Source: Trichobilharzia regenti
Taxonomy: Eukaryota > Platyhelminthes > Trematoda > Strigeidida > Schistosomatidae
Direction of reading: 5' to 3'
DNA: 64,000 nt
Assembly (NCBI GenBank): GCA_944472135.2
Contig: OX235265.1
Location: forward strand, 45,977,459 to 46,041,458
Numbering within the stretch: the first letter of the stretch is position 1; every line of letters begins with the position of its first letter. The notes under the pieces are model-generated. The model was not told the origin of the DNA, did not search any database, and was given only the letters and a program-made list of their open reading frames with translations. A program made the position numbers and the translations under genes. Below, piece after piece: positions 1 through 11,275 of the stretch.

Positions 1-127
1 TTGTAAACTGTTGAAGTCAGGTGAAACTGATGCTTTCAATTACTGGCTTGCACGGTTGACATTCAGTTGGCGCAGAGCGAATTCAAACCCTCCTTCACCT
101 ACTACAATGCTAGGAATCAATAAATAT

Positions 128-570
128 GATTGTTAATTTTTTACGAGTTGATCACGGATTGATATCAGTTAGAGAACCATTGAAAACCAGGGACTACTGG
201 ACAGCTGCTGTTTCATCCTAGTTTGGGAATCATCGGCAGTACGCACCCACTGGGATTCGAATCCAGGACCTTCTGGTTACAAGGCAAGCTCGTATACCAT
301 TCAGCCACTGGGACCCGATTCAATGGCTCGTGAATTCTAAATTCTACCAATTCGTGACTTAGCGCGACCCCAACCATTGTCGTTGGTGGGACATCCATCC
401 AAACACGTGACATCTAATTGGACCTCACTGGTCACGACTTCTCACTAGAACTAGGATGAAACAGCAGCTGTCCAGTACTCCCTGGTTTTCAATGGTTCTC
501 TAACTGATATCAATCCGTGATCAACTCGTAAAACATAACTAATCCTTACAAACCAAAACTATAGAATGTT
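128..570. repeat. SINE B inverted composite, block 1
   Basis: An antisense copy (about 139-324, tRNA-like head at 311-324 end) is followed by antisense spacer (325-455) and a sense tail with the 3' half of the hammerhead (455-566). The two tails can pair as a long foldback. Hammerhead core of the B type. Confidence 0.8.
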
Positions 571-721
571 AATTTTTTGAAAAGAATATGTATTTGTTTG
601 CTTATTTGCATAATTTCGTAATATAATTTTTGTGGAGTAGATCACATCCTATTTTATTCAGTGAAGTTAAATTTTGATTGTCACTGGAACACCTGACAAT
701 ATGCAGTCTCTGCTTTCAACT

Positions 722-1560
722 ACCATTTATGAAACTACTGTAAGCCAGAGTTTGAAATCTCCTAGACGTCTTTATGGCAAGAAAAGAAGATGGCACACCA
801 AGAAGGAGTGTGTATAGGAAACCTACAACAACAGGTCACTACACTCATTTTTTGAGTTTTGTACCTTTTAAATGTAAACGTAACCTGGTAAAGTGTCTGG
901 TTCATAAAGCCAGGTTAATCTGTTCAGACGACTACCTCAATGAGGAGCTTAAGATTATTAAAGAATTACTTAGAAAAATGGTTATCCAGATAAATTCATT
1001 GAGAAAAGTATGAATTCAGTACCTAAGAGAGTCAGTATGGCAACAGTTCCGAAAAAAACTAATGTTCACGAAACTGCAGTTCCTCGGTGACAACATCAGC
1101 GAAATAATAACACAGCGCCTGAAGAATGCAGTTAAAAGAGCTTATTATGCAGCAGAGGTATGTTGTCTCTTCACAACCACCCCTATTCTACGTTCAACAA
1201 ATAAGGATAAACTACCTAAATTTGCCTCTTCTATGTGTATCTACGATTGTGACTGCAGCTGCGGAGCCAGCTACAATTAGGCAGGTTCATCATCGTATTT
1301 CCGAACATCATCCAACATGGTTAAGCAAGGGACAAAAAAGATCTATTCGTAGCTCTATTTTAGCTTTTAGCACACCTTGTAGATAGTGAGCGTAAGGTTG
1401 ACGTTAATACTGCATTATTTATCGCATTCCTACTAATCTTAATTTTGCCCTACGCGTTCGTCTTCTACAGACAGCTGAAGCAATAGGAATCCACCCAAAG
1501 AAGCCAAACCTGTGTGTTCAGAAAAAATTTGTACAGCCACTTTCCTTACCTTGGCCATCG
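722..1560 (+). pseudogene. Penelope-like element fragment 1 (RT C-terminus and GIY-YIG)
   Basis: Decayed PLE coding sequence. At 774-1013 the translation has R-R-S-V-Y-R-K-P-T and Y-T-H-F...K-R-N-L-V-K, typical of the end of a PLE reverse transcriptase. At 1062-1280 it has T-K-L-Q-F-L-G-D, then C-I-Y-D-C-D-C-S-C-G-A-S-Y, the start of the GIY-YIG endonuclease, broken by a stop just after. Scattered matches continue to the end motif F-R-K-N-L...P-Y-L-G. It is the same family as the fragment at 40605. Not functional. Confidence 0.8.
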
Positions 1561-3289
1561 TTACATGATTGTATACACCGGACTACTTCATCCCCCTCCC
1601 CCTAAACATTTAAAAATTATAATTGTCGAAATTATTTTCGTTTTATTTTTTCTGACCACTTCATCTTTGATTACGTGTTATCCTTGTAAAATTAATTTAT
1701 TCTAACCATTTCTACCTCTAAATTTTGTGCACTAATTTTCTGCGTTCATCATCAACCCACTGACATTTTGACACTGACTAATTATTGTTAACAAACATAT
1801 CAGTGCCACTTGATTGGTAAACTGTTGTATATTGTAATAAAAATGCTATACGTGTATATTAGAGTAGAGCCAGAGTAAGATGGGGATCTAATTGAAAAGT
1901 AAATATTTCTTCGCTCAGTCTTTCTGTTTTCTCAACTAAATGACCAATAATACGATGAATGTATTCAAAGTTCAGTCAGAAAATATGGAGATTCAAATTT
2001 TAAACATGTTTTTTTTCTCGAATGACTATACCTTTGAACTTATTTGTCATAAAAGTTAACAGTTCAGCCAAAGTCTAATAGAAGGACTTCCTGAACATTA
2101 CTAATACCTTTCCCTAGTACTAAGAGATCTAGACATGTGTATCTGCTGCTGTCTGTTGATCATTTTGTTCTCATCCGCTGATGTTCCGAGTTGAATACAA
2201 GACTTCAAGCTTTAGTTCCGAAGTCTCAGTAGCAGTGATGTTCCTTTTTTAAGGAGTGGGGGTGGCGGCTTTACTTACACTGAACTTTCTTATTTGCTTT
2301 GCTTACTACCGACTAGGGGTGGTTTGCTCGGCGCTTCAGCAGGGTAATGAACCCAGACTAAGCGCGTGGTTGATGGTCAGTCTACCACCGAACCACCGAT
2401 GCACCAGTAGACAAAGGTAATTCAACCAAGATGACGATTCACTGTAAAATGAATGGCTAGATGATGCTAGTTTTAATCCCAAACGGTCTTATCGTTTCTT
2501 GCAGATCAAAGCTACATGCTACAGATCACTGATATTAAACGCGATACACAACCTACTTTAAATGTTTTTTTAATCATAGTCTAATAAATAAGATGTCGTG
2601 AATCACCTCCATTAAACAAAATAATAATAACAATTATGTAATCAGATATAAAAAAAAGACAGTAGTGCATTGAGAGTTGTAGTATTTGGAAATACTCTAA
2701 CCACAAGTGATCTGTTAGCGAAAGCAACTGAAAAAATCATCCTCTCTGATAAGTGAGTCTAAAGATAACTATCCTTACTCACTAAATCTCCTCAGTATTT
2801 TTAATTAATTCAGCTGCATATATCGTCCCATCAGGTTAATTCTTCCGAACATTGACACAGAGTGTAGTAGAAGTTCTTGAAGAGATTAGCACCTCCCCCT
2901 CACACACACACTCATCATATTCGAGTGAGTTATTAAAATTATTTATTTGTGTGAGTTCATAACTGATGGCATTTATCCACAATGACAGAACCAGATATTC
3001 ATGTGTTATATAAATTAAATCTTATCTACTAAAAAATTTCATTAAATCTGAAAACCCCAGCTTTTCACATAATCAAATCTCACGGACATTATGCTGCACT
3101 CAGAATAAATCAAAATATTTGGATTACCAACCTTAATGTCAAGTCAGTCAGTCAGTCAGAGCTTCTGTATGGTTCAAAGGTTTAGGTCATGTGTCACGGG
3201 AAGCATTCGTACCTGGTTGAAGATTTTCATAGATAGATGATTTTTCTCGATGCATACTGAAGATTAAATTGGTAACCAGAAAATATAAG
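1561..3289. other. No recognisable gene
   Basis: AT-rich sequence with a short CA repeat near 2900 and GTCA repeats at 3137-3160. 2230-2400 may hold a decayed antisense tRNA-like SINE head (GAACC...CCACCGAACCACC), not assignable. Confidence 0.5.
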
Positions 3290-3570
3290 CGATAAAGAAC
3301 TCTAAAAACGAAACAATCAAGAACTCATCTTCCGACAAGTATGCAGAAGGAAATGGAGATGAAGTGAGCATACACTGAGGAGACCGTTGAGTGACATCGC
3401 GCGTTACGCTTTCAAGTGGAACCCGAATAAGAAGTGACCAGTCGGGTATCGGTCCAGGAGTGATGAGGAAGATATCGTGTGAGGATGAAATGGAAGCTTA
3501 TGGGGAATCTTGGAGCCAGTCGAATAAGAGAGGGGGACAGAGCGAAATGGTGATGTGCCTCTAAAACTCT
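3290..3570 (+). repeat. Degenerate RTE 3' fragment
   Basis: Matches the R-K-W-R and G-R-P blocks of the 29.8-kb copy at DNA level (GAAATGGAGATGAAG..., TTGAGTGACATC, AAGTGGAACCCGAA). Confidence 0.65.
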
Positions 3571-4093
3571 GTTTTTCACTCGGGACTTCAGGTGTGTCAC
3601 TGATTTGAAAGTAATTCCTCTCACTAGTCATTGCTTTATCATTATGTACTCACCTACTACTTTCTATTTTCGCATCAGACATGCACTAAAGCATGACAAA
3701 TGGATGGATAGAATTACACATGACTCAAAAACTGTTTGCGGACTGAGATGTACTTTGGGCCATTATTTATTTATTGTCTTGGATAGTTAATTTTGATTCA
3801 TCACTAAAACTGATTCGTCTGTCTTAAAAAAGACGAATTGTTGATGTAAACCAGTTTGATAAGGTTCTATCAAACGTCTACCGAATCAAAAGGAAGCGTT
3901 TTTTCACCGACCTTACTTCATTGTAGGTAGAATAATATAGTAACTACTGCCGGTATAGTCGCAGAGGTGATGAATAATATATTTTTTATTGAAAACTTCG
4001 TTGTCACCATGAAAAGTTAAGCTCAGTGTACATCAACATTGGAAAAAAACCATAAAAATGTGCAGAGAAAATCATTAAAGATAGAAGACTTAC

Positions 4094-4243
4094 TTTGACA
4101 GGTCTTGGTACATTAGGTCGAGTGAAACGAAAGACAATAACTATGGCAACTGAAACACCGATAGCTAACCACTGAACAAATCCTAAATATGTCATTAGTG
4201 AGTAAAGATCTGTCACAAGTAGGTAGGAAAGACTGGCAACACA
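4094..4243 (-). CDS. LAT-type transporter gene 1, exon 5
   Basis: A 150-base exon (50 codons, residues 353-402), acceptor CCCATTTAG before 4243 and donor GTAAGT after 4094, phase 0. It encodes TM9-TM10, starting C-V-A-S-L-S-Y-L-L and ending F-R-F-T-R-P-N-V-P-R-P-V-K, equivalent to R-K-P-E-L-E-R-P-I-K of LAT1. The next LAT residues normally start V-N-L; reading on through the donor gives V-S-L then diverges, so splicing at this GT is the better model. Confidence 0.9.
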
Positions 4244-4579
4244 CTAAATGGGGAATAAAAATTAGAAAAATAAGCATTTAATAACTACTTGTTATGTTTT
4301 TAGACAAAAAAAACACAGTCATTCATCAACGATTTCGATTGACATACAAAAACTGCATTCATGTTGGTGTTTTTTCTAGTTGTTTTGTGCATGTGAGATA
4401 AGCAATTTGCATACACTATTGTCGTACTAACTGGCCGGTCTCATGTCCTCACTCTGCAGACAACTTATCTAAATGCTTACCTATAACTTGTCTCCAGTTT
4501 ATTTTCAACAGTCATCTATGATACGACCATCAGCACACCAGTCTATAGGTACCTGAGCCTTATTTATCATCAACAGTCT

Positions 4580-5340
4580 CAAAGTTATGTCTTCATTCGA
4601 AATACTTTCCCAAAGAAAGCACAAAGAAAATCGTCTTACCATATATATAAAGGATATCTCAGAAATCACTACAAGACTCTTCAAACCTTCAGGAATTGAC
4701 GTCGTACACAAACCAACAAAGTCACTTCACTCAATTCTATATCAACCAAAAGACTCAACAGCGAAAGGAGCTAAAGCCAACATCATCTACAAAATAAATT
4801 GTAACAAGTGCGAAAACACTACATTGGCCAAAGTGGATGTCCCTTTCGTCTTCGTATCCACGAACATAAGCTAGCCGTCAAAAGACATGACATCCACTTC
4901 CTGATATCGCTAAATACAGACAACCACGGACATCAATTCAACTGGGACAACCAACGCTCAAAAACTAGACAGAGGAAAAAACAAGAATCCTGGAGAATTT
5001 TTAGAAGCCTCCCTGGTATTCCAGTGATTCATCAATCAATAGACGCATTCAAATAGACGAAATTTATCAACCGATAAGAAAGAAACCTCATACACAAAGG
5101 GGCAAAGTTCAGGTCAAAGAGACAATCAGTTCCAATACATGTAACCTAGAAGGTGTGAAAACACGCAAAAACAGCCAATCACACTCAAGGTCACCAGGAG
5201 AGATGACTAACAGTGAACTCGTGGAGAAATCTAAAAACTCACTTCAAGAAATTGAAGCATATGCGCTGAAGATGTCGCCGCCTAGTAGGGCGATGAAAGC
5301 TTCGCAAATTAACTATCCAGCTTAGAGAACACAACCACAT
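4580..5340 (+). pseudogene. Penelope-like element fragment 2 (GIY-YIG end with 3' UTR)
   Basis: Translation of 4587-4840 gives P-S-G-I-D-V-V-H-K-P-T-K-S-L and I-I-Y-K-I-N-C-N-K-C, then after a frameshift near 4818 K-H-Y-I-G-Q-S-G...R-I-H-E-H-K-L-A-V-K-R, the GIY-YIG nuclease of a PLE. A second family from fragment 1. The 3' UTR carries a hammerhead-like sequence at about 5258-5312. Confidence 0.82.
5258..5312 (+). ncRNA. Hammerhead-like ribozyme in PLE 3' UTR
   Basis: CTGAAGA (5266-5272) and GAAA (5295-5298) flank a long stem II (GTCGCC pairing with GGCGAT) with one extra U at its base. After GAAA, AAGCTT is a self-complementary stem III, with a possible cleavage C at 5303. Stem I could be ATATGC with GCAAAT, with one mismatch and a bulged G. 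PLE hammerheads are known from the literature. This copy looks slightly degenerate. Confidence 0.55.
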
Positions 5341-6157
5341 CAAAATCATCCACCTGAGCTACAAATCTTGTCTATCATATCTAAAAGAAATGAAGAAATC
5401 TAGTTGTTATAATAATCAATGAATGAGCTTGTACCCCTTATTCCAGTGATTACGAGTCGAAATCCAAGGTAATCAAGGCGGGAACAAAAACTGAAGCACG
5501 TAGCTAATCTGACACTATGCAACAGTCCTAAAGTCGCTGGTCAGAATCTAGTATTAACACGAACTTTTATTTTATACGAGAGTTCCATTCACCTGTTTTG
5601 TGCGAACAGGTGGTAGATCTCAGGCTTTGGGCTAAACGTGACAACTATACAAGCATGGTTAATCATAAATGTTTTATGTAACCTAGCTCTATATTTGTGC
5701 TAAAAACTCTATATATATTGTGTGAGAAATTCATAACATAAAAACACTTCGATAGTCATTTCGCATGCAGCTTGAAGTCAATGGAAACTCTTAATTCACA
5801 CTGCACTGCAATAAACAACAGTTTTGTAATATTTAGCTTACTGACTTGTATAAACTCCGAGGAGTGAACAGATAGATATACTGATCGCCATTCAGTGAAA
5901 AATCTGTACAGTGCAACCTAATAATTTTACAAAATTCAACGAGTAGCTTAAACTATATAACTGTTAGTAATTAACTCATTTACCTCAGAGAGGAGTCAAA
6001 GAAAGGAAACACTTCTTCGTTCAGTCAGTCAGTCAATCAGTCGGTGATAAATAGCCTAACACAGCATCAAATGAAAAACTGGCCAAACAAGTGGAGAAAT
6101 TAGTTATTCACAAAACTTAATCTGTGATCATTTTGAACTAATAACATAGATTTCATC
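5341..6157. other. Intron 4 sequence, nothing recognised
   Basis: AT-rich, with GTCA repeats near 6020-6045. Confidence 0.5.
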
Positions 6158-6520
6158 ATGAGCTGACATTAGTTAGAGAACCATTGGAAAACCTGGGAGT
6201 ACTGGACAGCTGTTTTGTCCTAGTTTGGGACTCTTCAGCAGTACGCACGCAGTACTCTATATCGTGAATTGGCAGAAGTTAGAATTCAAGGAACATTGGA
6301 TTGAGTCCCAGTGGCTTATTGGTCTACGAGCTAGCCCGCCTTGTAACCAGAAGGTCCTGGTTTGAATCCCGGTGGGTGCCTACTGCTTAAGAGTCCCAAA
6401 CTAGGATGACGAAACAGCTGCCCAGTACTCCCAGGTTTTCCAATGGTTCTCTGACTGATGTCAGCTCATGATGAAATCCTGAAAGCAATCAAATCCCTAC
6501 AAACCATCACTTTAATAACA
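6158..6520. repeat. SINE A inverted composite, block 2
   Basis: Antisense tail and hammerhead (6158-6250) are joined to a nearly full sense copy (6285-6520: head, hammerhead, tail). Antisense hammerhead has lost the G of GAAA; the sense one reads CTTAAGA. Both look inactive. Confidence 0.82.
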
Positions 6521-6584
6521 TAGATATTATTATATTGTTATTTCTTTGGATTCTGAATGGTACATAGGACTTCAAAGTTCATCA

Positions 6585-6770
6585 TCAATCTACCATGCAA
6601 TCTACGATTGTCCACAAACTTTTATGCCCTTCTAACATGTTCTTCTCCATATTACTCTTGAATCAGAGCCCACCTCATCGTTTCCCATTCGTCACACGTG
6701 ATGTCACCTTATGGTCGCCTCAGAGAACGCTCAATGCATCTCCCCCCTTTCCTTCTGTATATTTTCTGGG
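6585..6770 (-). repeat. Degenerate RTE 3' fragment
   Basis: Minus strand carries GTGACATCAC and the GGAGATG...TGAG block of the RTE C-terminus, heavily mutated. Confidence 0.5.
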
Positions 6771-7204
6771 CGATCGATTGTTGATTTATTTTTTCACCAG
6801 AGTTTCTTGCTGCATATCTTTTCTTTTTTGCCCAGAAATTCAACCTTCTAAAGTTTTTACGTCTTTCATAGTTAAGATTCAGAGGCCCTAAATACTGGAC
6901 AATCGAGTGTTGTAAGTCACATTTACCTATTGATTGTCAATTGCATATAGATCCCAGAAATGTGCATCCCTTTGTCCTAAATAAAAATAAGTTCAATGAC
7001 CACTCCATACACACACATCTTTTTCTTATATCTGTCAGACAAAGCCAAACTTCATTCAGTGTGAGATTTTCTTCTGAATATCTTCCATAATTTTTAAAAA
7101 AAAACAAAAATAATCGACTCAGATCAGCTTTAATATATTTCAGTGATAGTCATATTTATCTGACTGACTAATTTGATAAAGTTTGTTTGTTTGTAACTCA
7201 ATAG

Positions 7205-7695
7205 ATTTTCAGGATTTCATCATGAGCTGACATTAGTTAGAGAACCATTGGAAAACCTGGGAGTACTGGGCAGCTGTTTCGTCAGCCTAGTTTGGGACTC
7301 TTCAGCAGTAGGCACCCATCGCCAGGATTCGAACCCAGGACCTTCCGGTTACAAGGCGAGCTCGTATACCATTAAGCCACTGGGACCCGATTCAATGGCC
7401 AGCCCATGAATTCTAACTTCTGCCAATTCACGACATAGCGCGACCGCTAGCCAATGTCTTCAGCGAGTATTTGTCCTCACACCCGACGTGCTGAACCCTA
7501 CTGGTCACGACTTCCCACTGGAACCCAGGTAGCTACCTACCTGAATAGGGCCAGTCGTACTGCTGAAGAGTCCCAAACTAGGACGAAACAGCTGTCCAGT
7601 ACTCCCAGGTTTTCCAATGGTTCTCTAACTAATGTCAGCTCATGATGAAATCCTGAAACCAATCAAATCCCTACAAACCAACACTTGAATATCAA
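7205..7695. repeat. SINE A inverted composite, block 3 (with complete hammerhead)
   Basis: An antisense copy (7205-7395, with tRNA-like head) and antisense spacer (7396-7535) are followed by a sense hammerhead and tail (7556-7695). It lies 45 bases from exon 4 of the transporter gene. The sense hammerhead is complete; the antisense one has GCC at the cleavage triplet. Confidence 0.85.
7557..7602 (+). ncRNA. Complete minimal type I hammerhead ribozyme
   Basis: Stem I is GTACTG (7557-7562) with CAGTAC (7597-7602). The core is CTGAAGA (7563-7569). Stem II is GTCC (7570-7573) with GGAC (7581-7584), closed by a 7-base loop. GAAA is at 7585-7588. Stem III is the self-complementary ACAGCTGT (7588-7595). 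The cleavage triplet is GTC with C at 7596. All core positions match the hammerhead consensus. As in Sm-alpha, stem III is so short that two molecules may need to pair. Self-cleavage is inferred from known rules. Confidence 0.85.
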
Positions 7696-7739
7696 TAGAT
7701 TTTAACCGCACATTAGTGGATAGTAATAAACTAACTTAC

Positions 7740-7940
7740 TGTAAATATAACAGCTGGAATCGGTGTCAACTTATCTTTGTGAATAAATGAAATAAACTTT
7801 GGCATATGACCCTCTTGACTAGCCACAAAAAATATTCTTGAAGTAGTCAACATATTCCCATTGACACCACCAAATGTTGAAAAAGCAACAAATATTGGCA
7901 TAATCCACCAAGCTGGACCGTAAATTCTATTAGCGAATGT
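7740..7940 (-). CDS. LAT-type transporter gene 1, exon 4
   Basis: A 201-base exon (67 codons, residues 286-352), acceptor TATCTACAG before 7940 and donor GTAAGT after 7740, phase 0 at both ends. It encodes W-W-I-M-P-I-F-V-A-F-S-T-F-G-G-V-N-G and S-R-I-F-F-V-A-S-Q-E-G-H-M-P, the conserved TM8 and following loop of LAT proteins, ending in P-A-V-I-F-T. The preceding intron is 28.4 kb. Confidence 0.93.
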
Positions 7941-8169
7941 CTGTAGATAAAAAAGGTTTTGAATGGAAAAGAAGAAAACATAACATTCAGTTATTGTTTG
8001 CATGTTGCTGAATAAAATGAGGCCGACTAAGAGATTAAAAATGATGTTAGGATGACGTTTCGAACAATATTTATTGTTCATAATCATATCAGTTGTAATC
8101 ACACAACTTTGAAACTTGAGTTAATAAGTAAATGATATTAATAATTATAGTGATAATATTGATATTATC

Positions 8170-8935
8170 AATGACGATACCAACAATAAGGAATCTAAAT
8201 CATCTGTAGTAATTCCATACAAGGAAGGAACCTCGAAAACCTTACGCAGAATTCTTAACAAGGCAGGAGTATAGGTGGCCGGTATTCAATCACCCACAAA
8301 CTCAATTAGAAATAAGCTTTGTTGGTTAAAGGATCCTGTGGAGTCTTTAAAACAAAACAATTTAGTTTATCTAATATCCTGTTGGAATGTTTGTCAGGTC
8401 AAATATGTAGGTCAAACTAGTAGAACAGGTGCAGTCAGACTAGCCGAGCATAAAAACCTAGCAAAATCTAGATCGGTTGACCCAAATAAGATAAGAAATC
8501 TAGAGAATAGTTCAGCTATAGCACCCACTACATGCAACTACACACAACCATACAATAGGATGGGATAGGATGACAGTTTTAAAATCGAATGTCACAGGGT
8601 GGAGGGAGAGATTGATAACAGAAGCTTTGTTTATCGAATCAACTGGAAATACATGTAATAGGAATGATTCACCATCTGTCACAGATATCTGGAAAATTCT
8701 GCTGCCCCTACGACAAATAGGAGAGGACAAAGGAAACCATAAAACCGAAGTTTCAAAGTCGTGTGATTATAATTGATTGGTATGATTATGAACAATAAAT
8801 TTTGTTCGAAACTCTGTCATCCAGTAAATAATACTGTTTCACTGTATGATACATCTAATAAACAAACTAATATGGGATCACTTACTACCACCGTGCCCAA
8901 GTTTTACTCATATATTAACGATGTTAGGATTTATA
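8170..8935 (+). pseudogene. Penelope-like element fragment 3 (GIY-YIG end and 3' repeat)
   Basis: From about 8190 the reading frame gives V-I-P-Y-K-E-G-T-S-K-T-L-R-R-I-L, a stop, then K-D-P-V-E-S-L and L-V-Y-L-I-S-C...K-Y-V-G-Q-T-S-R-T-G...E-H-K-N-L-A-K-S, a third GIY-YIG family, frameshifted near 8545 into R-E-R-L-I-T-E-A-L-F-I-E. The sequence after the frame (8765-8935) matches repeat family E, so family E appears to be the 3' end of this PLE. Confidence 0.8.
8765..8935 (+). repeat. Repeat family E (3' end of PLE fragment 3)
   Basis: TATGATTATGAACAATAA... TTCGAAAC...CAGTAAATAATACTG...GTGCCCAAGTTTTACTC. The same ordered blocks recur at 17812, 21240, 31475, 31985 and elsewhere. Confidence 0.7.
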
Positions 8936-9105
8936 GTTAGCAGAAGTGTCACTTGTGAAATAGTCTGCTTGGGATTTCCATTTCCGCATCTCTCAACTAT
9001 AGCAACCAAATGATCACTCTCACACAGATCCTGTATAATCTCAGATGTAAAGGAATGATTAACTTGAGTTTTAATGCTTAAGTAGGAAAGTCATTCCTTT
9101 GAAAT

Positions 9106-9109
<4 letters not shown>

Positions 9110-9138
<29 letters not shown>
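9110..9138. repeat. (AT)n microsatellite
   Basis: About 14 AT units. Confidence 0.85.
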
Positions 9139-9140
<2 letters not shown>

Positions 9141-9179
9141 CTGTAGGTGAATGTTAAGCCGGTTGCATATTTGATAATT

Positions 9180-9315
9180 TTTAAAAGCTTGGTCAGAAGA
9201 GTCTTGGACTAGGACTTAGCAGTTTTGCAGTACTCCGTGGCTTCCAGTGGTTCTATAACAGATATAAACTCGTGATCAAACCTGTAATCAGTCAACTTCC
9301 TGCAGCCCAACAAGT
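9180..9315 (+). repeat. Degenerate SINE A/B tail, block 4
   Basis: Recognisable only by AGAGTCTTGGACTAGGAC, GCAGTACTCC and the tail end near 9250-9300. Too decayed to assign. Confidence 0.5.
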
Positions 9316-9939
9316 AATACAACAAAAGCCTAAATTCTGATTTACTCATAGTACTATGCTTGAATAGCCCAACAGTATTTACCCGTGGTTACAAAGGCTG
9401 AACTGGATATTGTGGCACCCCGATTGTCACAGGATTCCACTTAACTATTATAACTGGAAAAATGAGGACTTCTTCATTACATTGATACCTGGTTATATAT
9501 TTGCTCTGTTCATTAGATGGCATCCTTCCATATAACAACGTTAACACCAAAAGAATATCTGGTAAGTAAGAAAGCTGCAGCTGTTTTAAATGACTTTTAA
9601 AGTTGCTCGTGGCATGGAATAGTGTTTACCGCCATGGTATGCCTCCTCATTTTTTAAAGTCTCTGTTTCAATACCGATCGTAGTTATTCTTTCAGAGATT
9701 AGGAAAGCTACACTAAGAAGAACTTAGGAGGCTATCATTTGCTCCCCCCTGATAGAAACAAGTGCCAAAGGAAAACACTGACACAAAATCGGTTATAAAT
9801 TTATTGTTTGACAACAGGACATCATTCTATGTTTATTTTAATATTTAAATCAAGCGGTCATCTGACTAGAGCACATGAAGCTCACTAAAATAGTTTTATT
9901 TATCCAGATGTCGTTGCTAGTGACAGGGGATGAGTTAGA

Positions 9940-10085
9940 ATTACTCAGTATTCCAAGTAGAATAATTGGGTAAGACTAACATGGATGCAGGTGAAAAGTA
10001 CAGCAGAAGACAGAAACAAGTGGAGACGTGCAGTTGAAGCCCTTTGTTCCACTAGGAACCCAAGGGAACAACAATAATAATAATT
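9940..10085 (+). repeat. RTE 3' tail
   Basis: Contains the final coding block and TGAAGCCCTTTGTTCC with AAT repeat end. Confidence 0.7.
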
Positions 10086-10399
10086 ACTTTGCATCATTTT
10101 TGAAAACAAAATGATAAGGTAAAATAACTGGATTCTGAGAACAACTGTTATATTAATCATCTTACGAAACCCTATATAGTTTGCTTGTATACGCATATTT
10201 TTCACTATGAGTATTTCAAAGCGAAAACAACAAACATTCCCGTGATTTCGTTTCAAGATATTGTTTTATGATAAAAATACTTCATATTAAAACATTTGTT
10301 CGTCACGCGACTTTGAGTCAGCGTAAATAAAGCATTTAATCATAATAATAACAATAACAGCCTTATTCTGGACAAACTGTTTGCACTATGTACAGTATT

Positions 10400-10970
10400 T
10401 TTAGTTTTAACGAGTTGACCAGGGATTGATATCAGTTAGAGAAACATTGAAAAGCAAGGAGTACTGATCAACTGTTTTGTCAGCCCACTTTGGGAATCAT
10501 CAGCAGTACGCACCCACGTAGTTCGAGCACCAGGACCTAATCCTTACAAACCAACTATTGAAAATCAATCTGATGCTCGCTACTGACTTGCTACAGGACT
10601 AAGTTTCCTGAAGTTCTAATGAGAAGTCGTGACCAGTGAGGTCCATCCAATCAAGTGTGAAGATAAATATCCCACCGTCAGCATTGTTTGATGATCGCGC
10701 TAAATCACGAATTGGTAGAAGTTAGAATTCATGGACTGGTCAGTGAATCAGGTCCCGGTGGCTGAATGATATAGGAGCCAGCTTGACTTTTAACTGAAAG
10801 ATCGTCTTGGATTCGAACCCCACTTGGTGAGCACTACCGATGATTCCCAAACTAGGTTGGAGGAAACAGATGTCCAGTACTCCCTGGTTTTCAATGGTTC
10901 TCTAGCCGATATCAATCCGTGATCAACTCGTCAAAACAAATCTAATCCTTACAAACCAAATGTTGACAAT
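10400..10970. repeat. SINE B array, block 5
   Basis: An antisense tail and hammerhead (10405-10530) are joined to a sense tail end (about 10540-10560), then spacer (10565-10740), tRNA-like head, CCGATGA-type hammerhead and tail (10745-10968). The distance between successive sense tail ends is about 405 bp. Confidence 0.8.
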
Positions 10971-11134
10971 TTTTTAGTGTCGTTTATTACTGCATAATAT
11001 TTTCCTTTCACCCAAGCAAGCTATAGTATATCATGTAACGCTATGCTGTTCTATTTGAAGCATGTGCTAATCTTTCACAGTATTCTTCCTTCGTCATTTA
11101 TATATGCTCATTAGTGAGTTGGAGTAATTGATAT

Positions 11135-11275
11135 AAGTATAAAACTTGGGCAGTGTGGTAGAGTATAACTCCGTTATGGATAAGATTTTATTTTGATAAA
11201 TCACACACTGTTATGCAGTTATTATTAACTGTATAACAGTGTGTAATTTGCCAGAATGAAACTTTATCCATAATC
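11135..11275. repeat. Repeat family E foldback
   Basis: Antisense family E end (AACTTGGGCAGTGTGGTAG) plus an inverted repeat of about 48-bp arms around an ATTATT loop near 11222. Confidence 0.7.

Noticed and set aside
3137..3163. CRISPR-like or regulatory repeat from GTCA units
   Set aside because: A simple tetranucleotide repeat, also at 6020-6045.
1..4093. Final exon of transporter gene 1
   Set aside because: No minus-strand segment resembles TM11-TM12 of LAT proteins.
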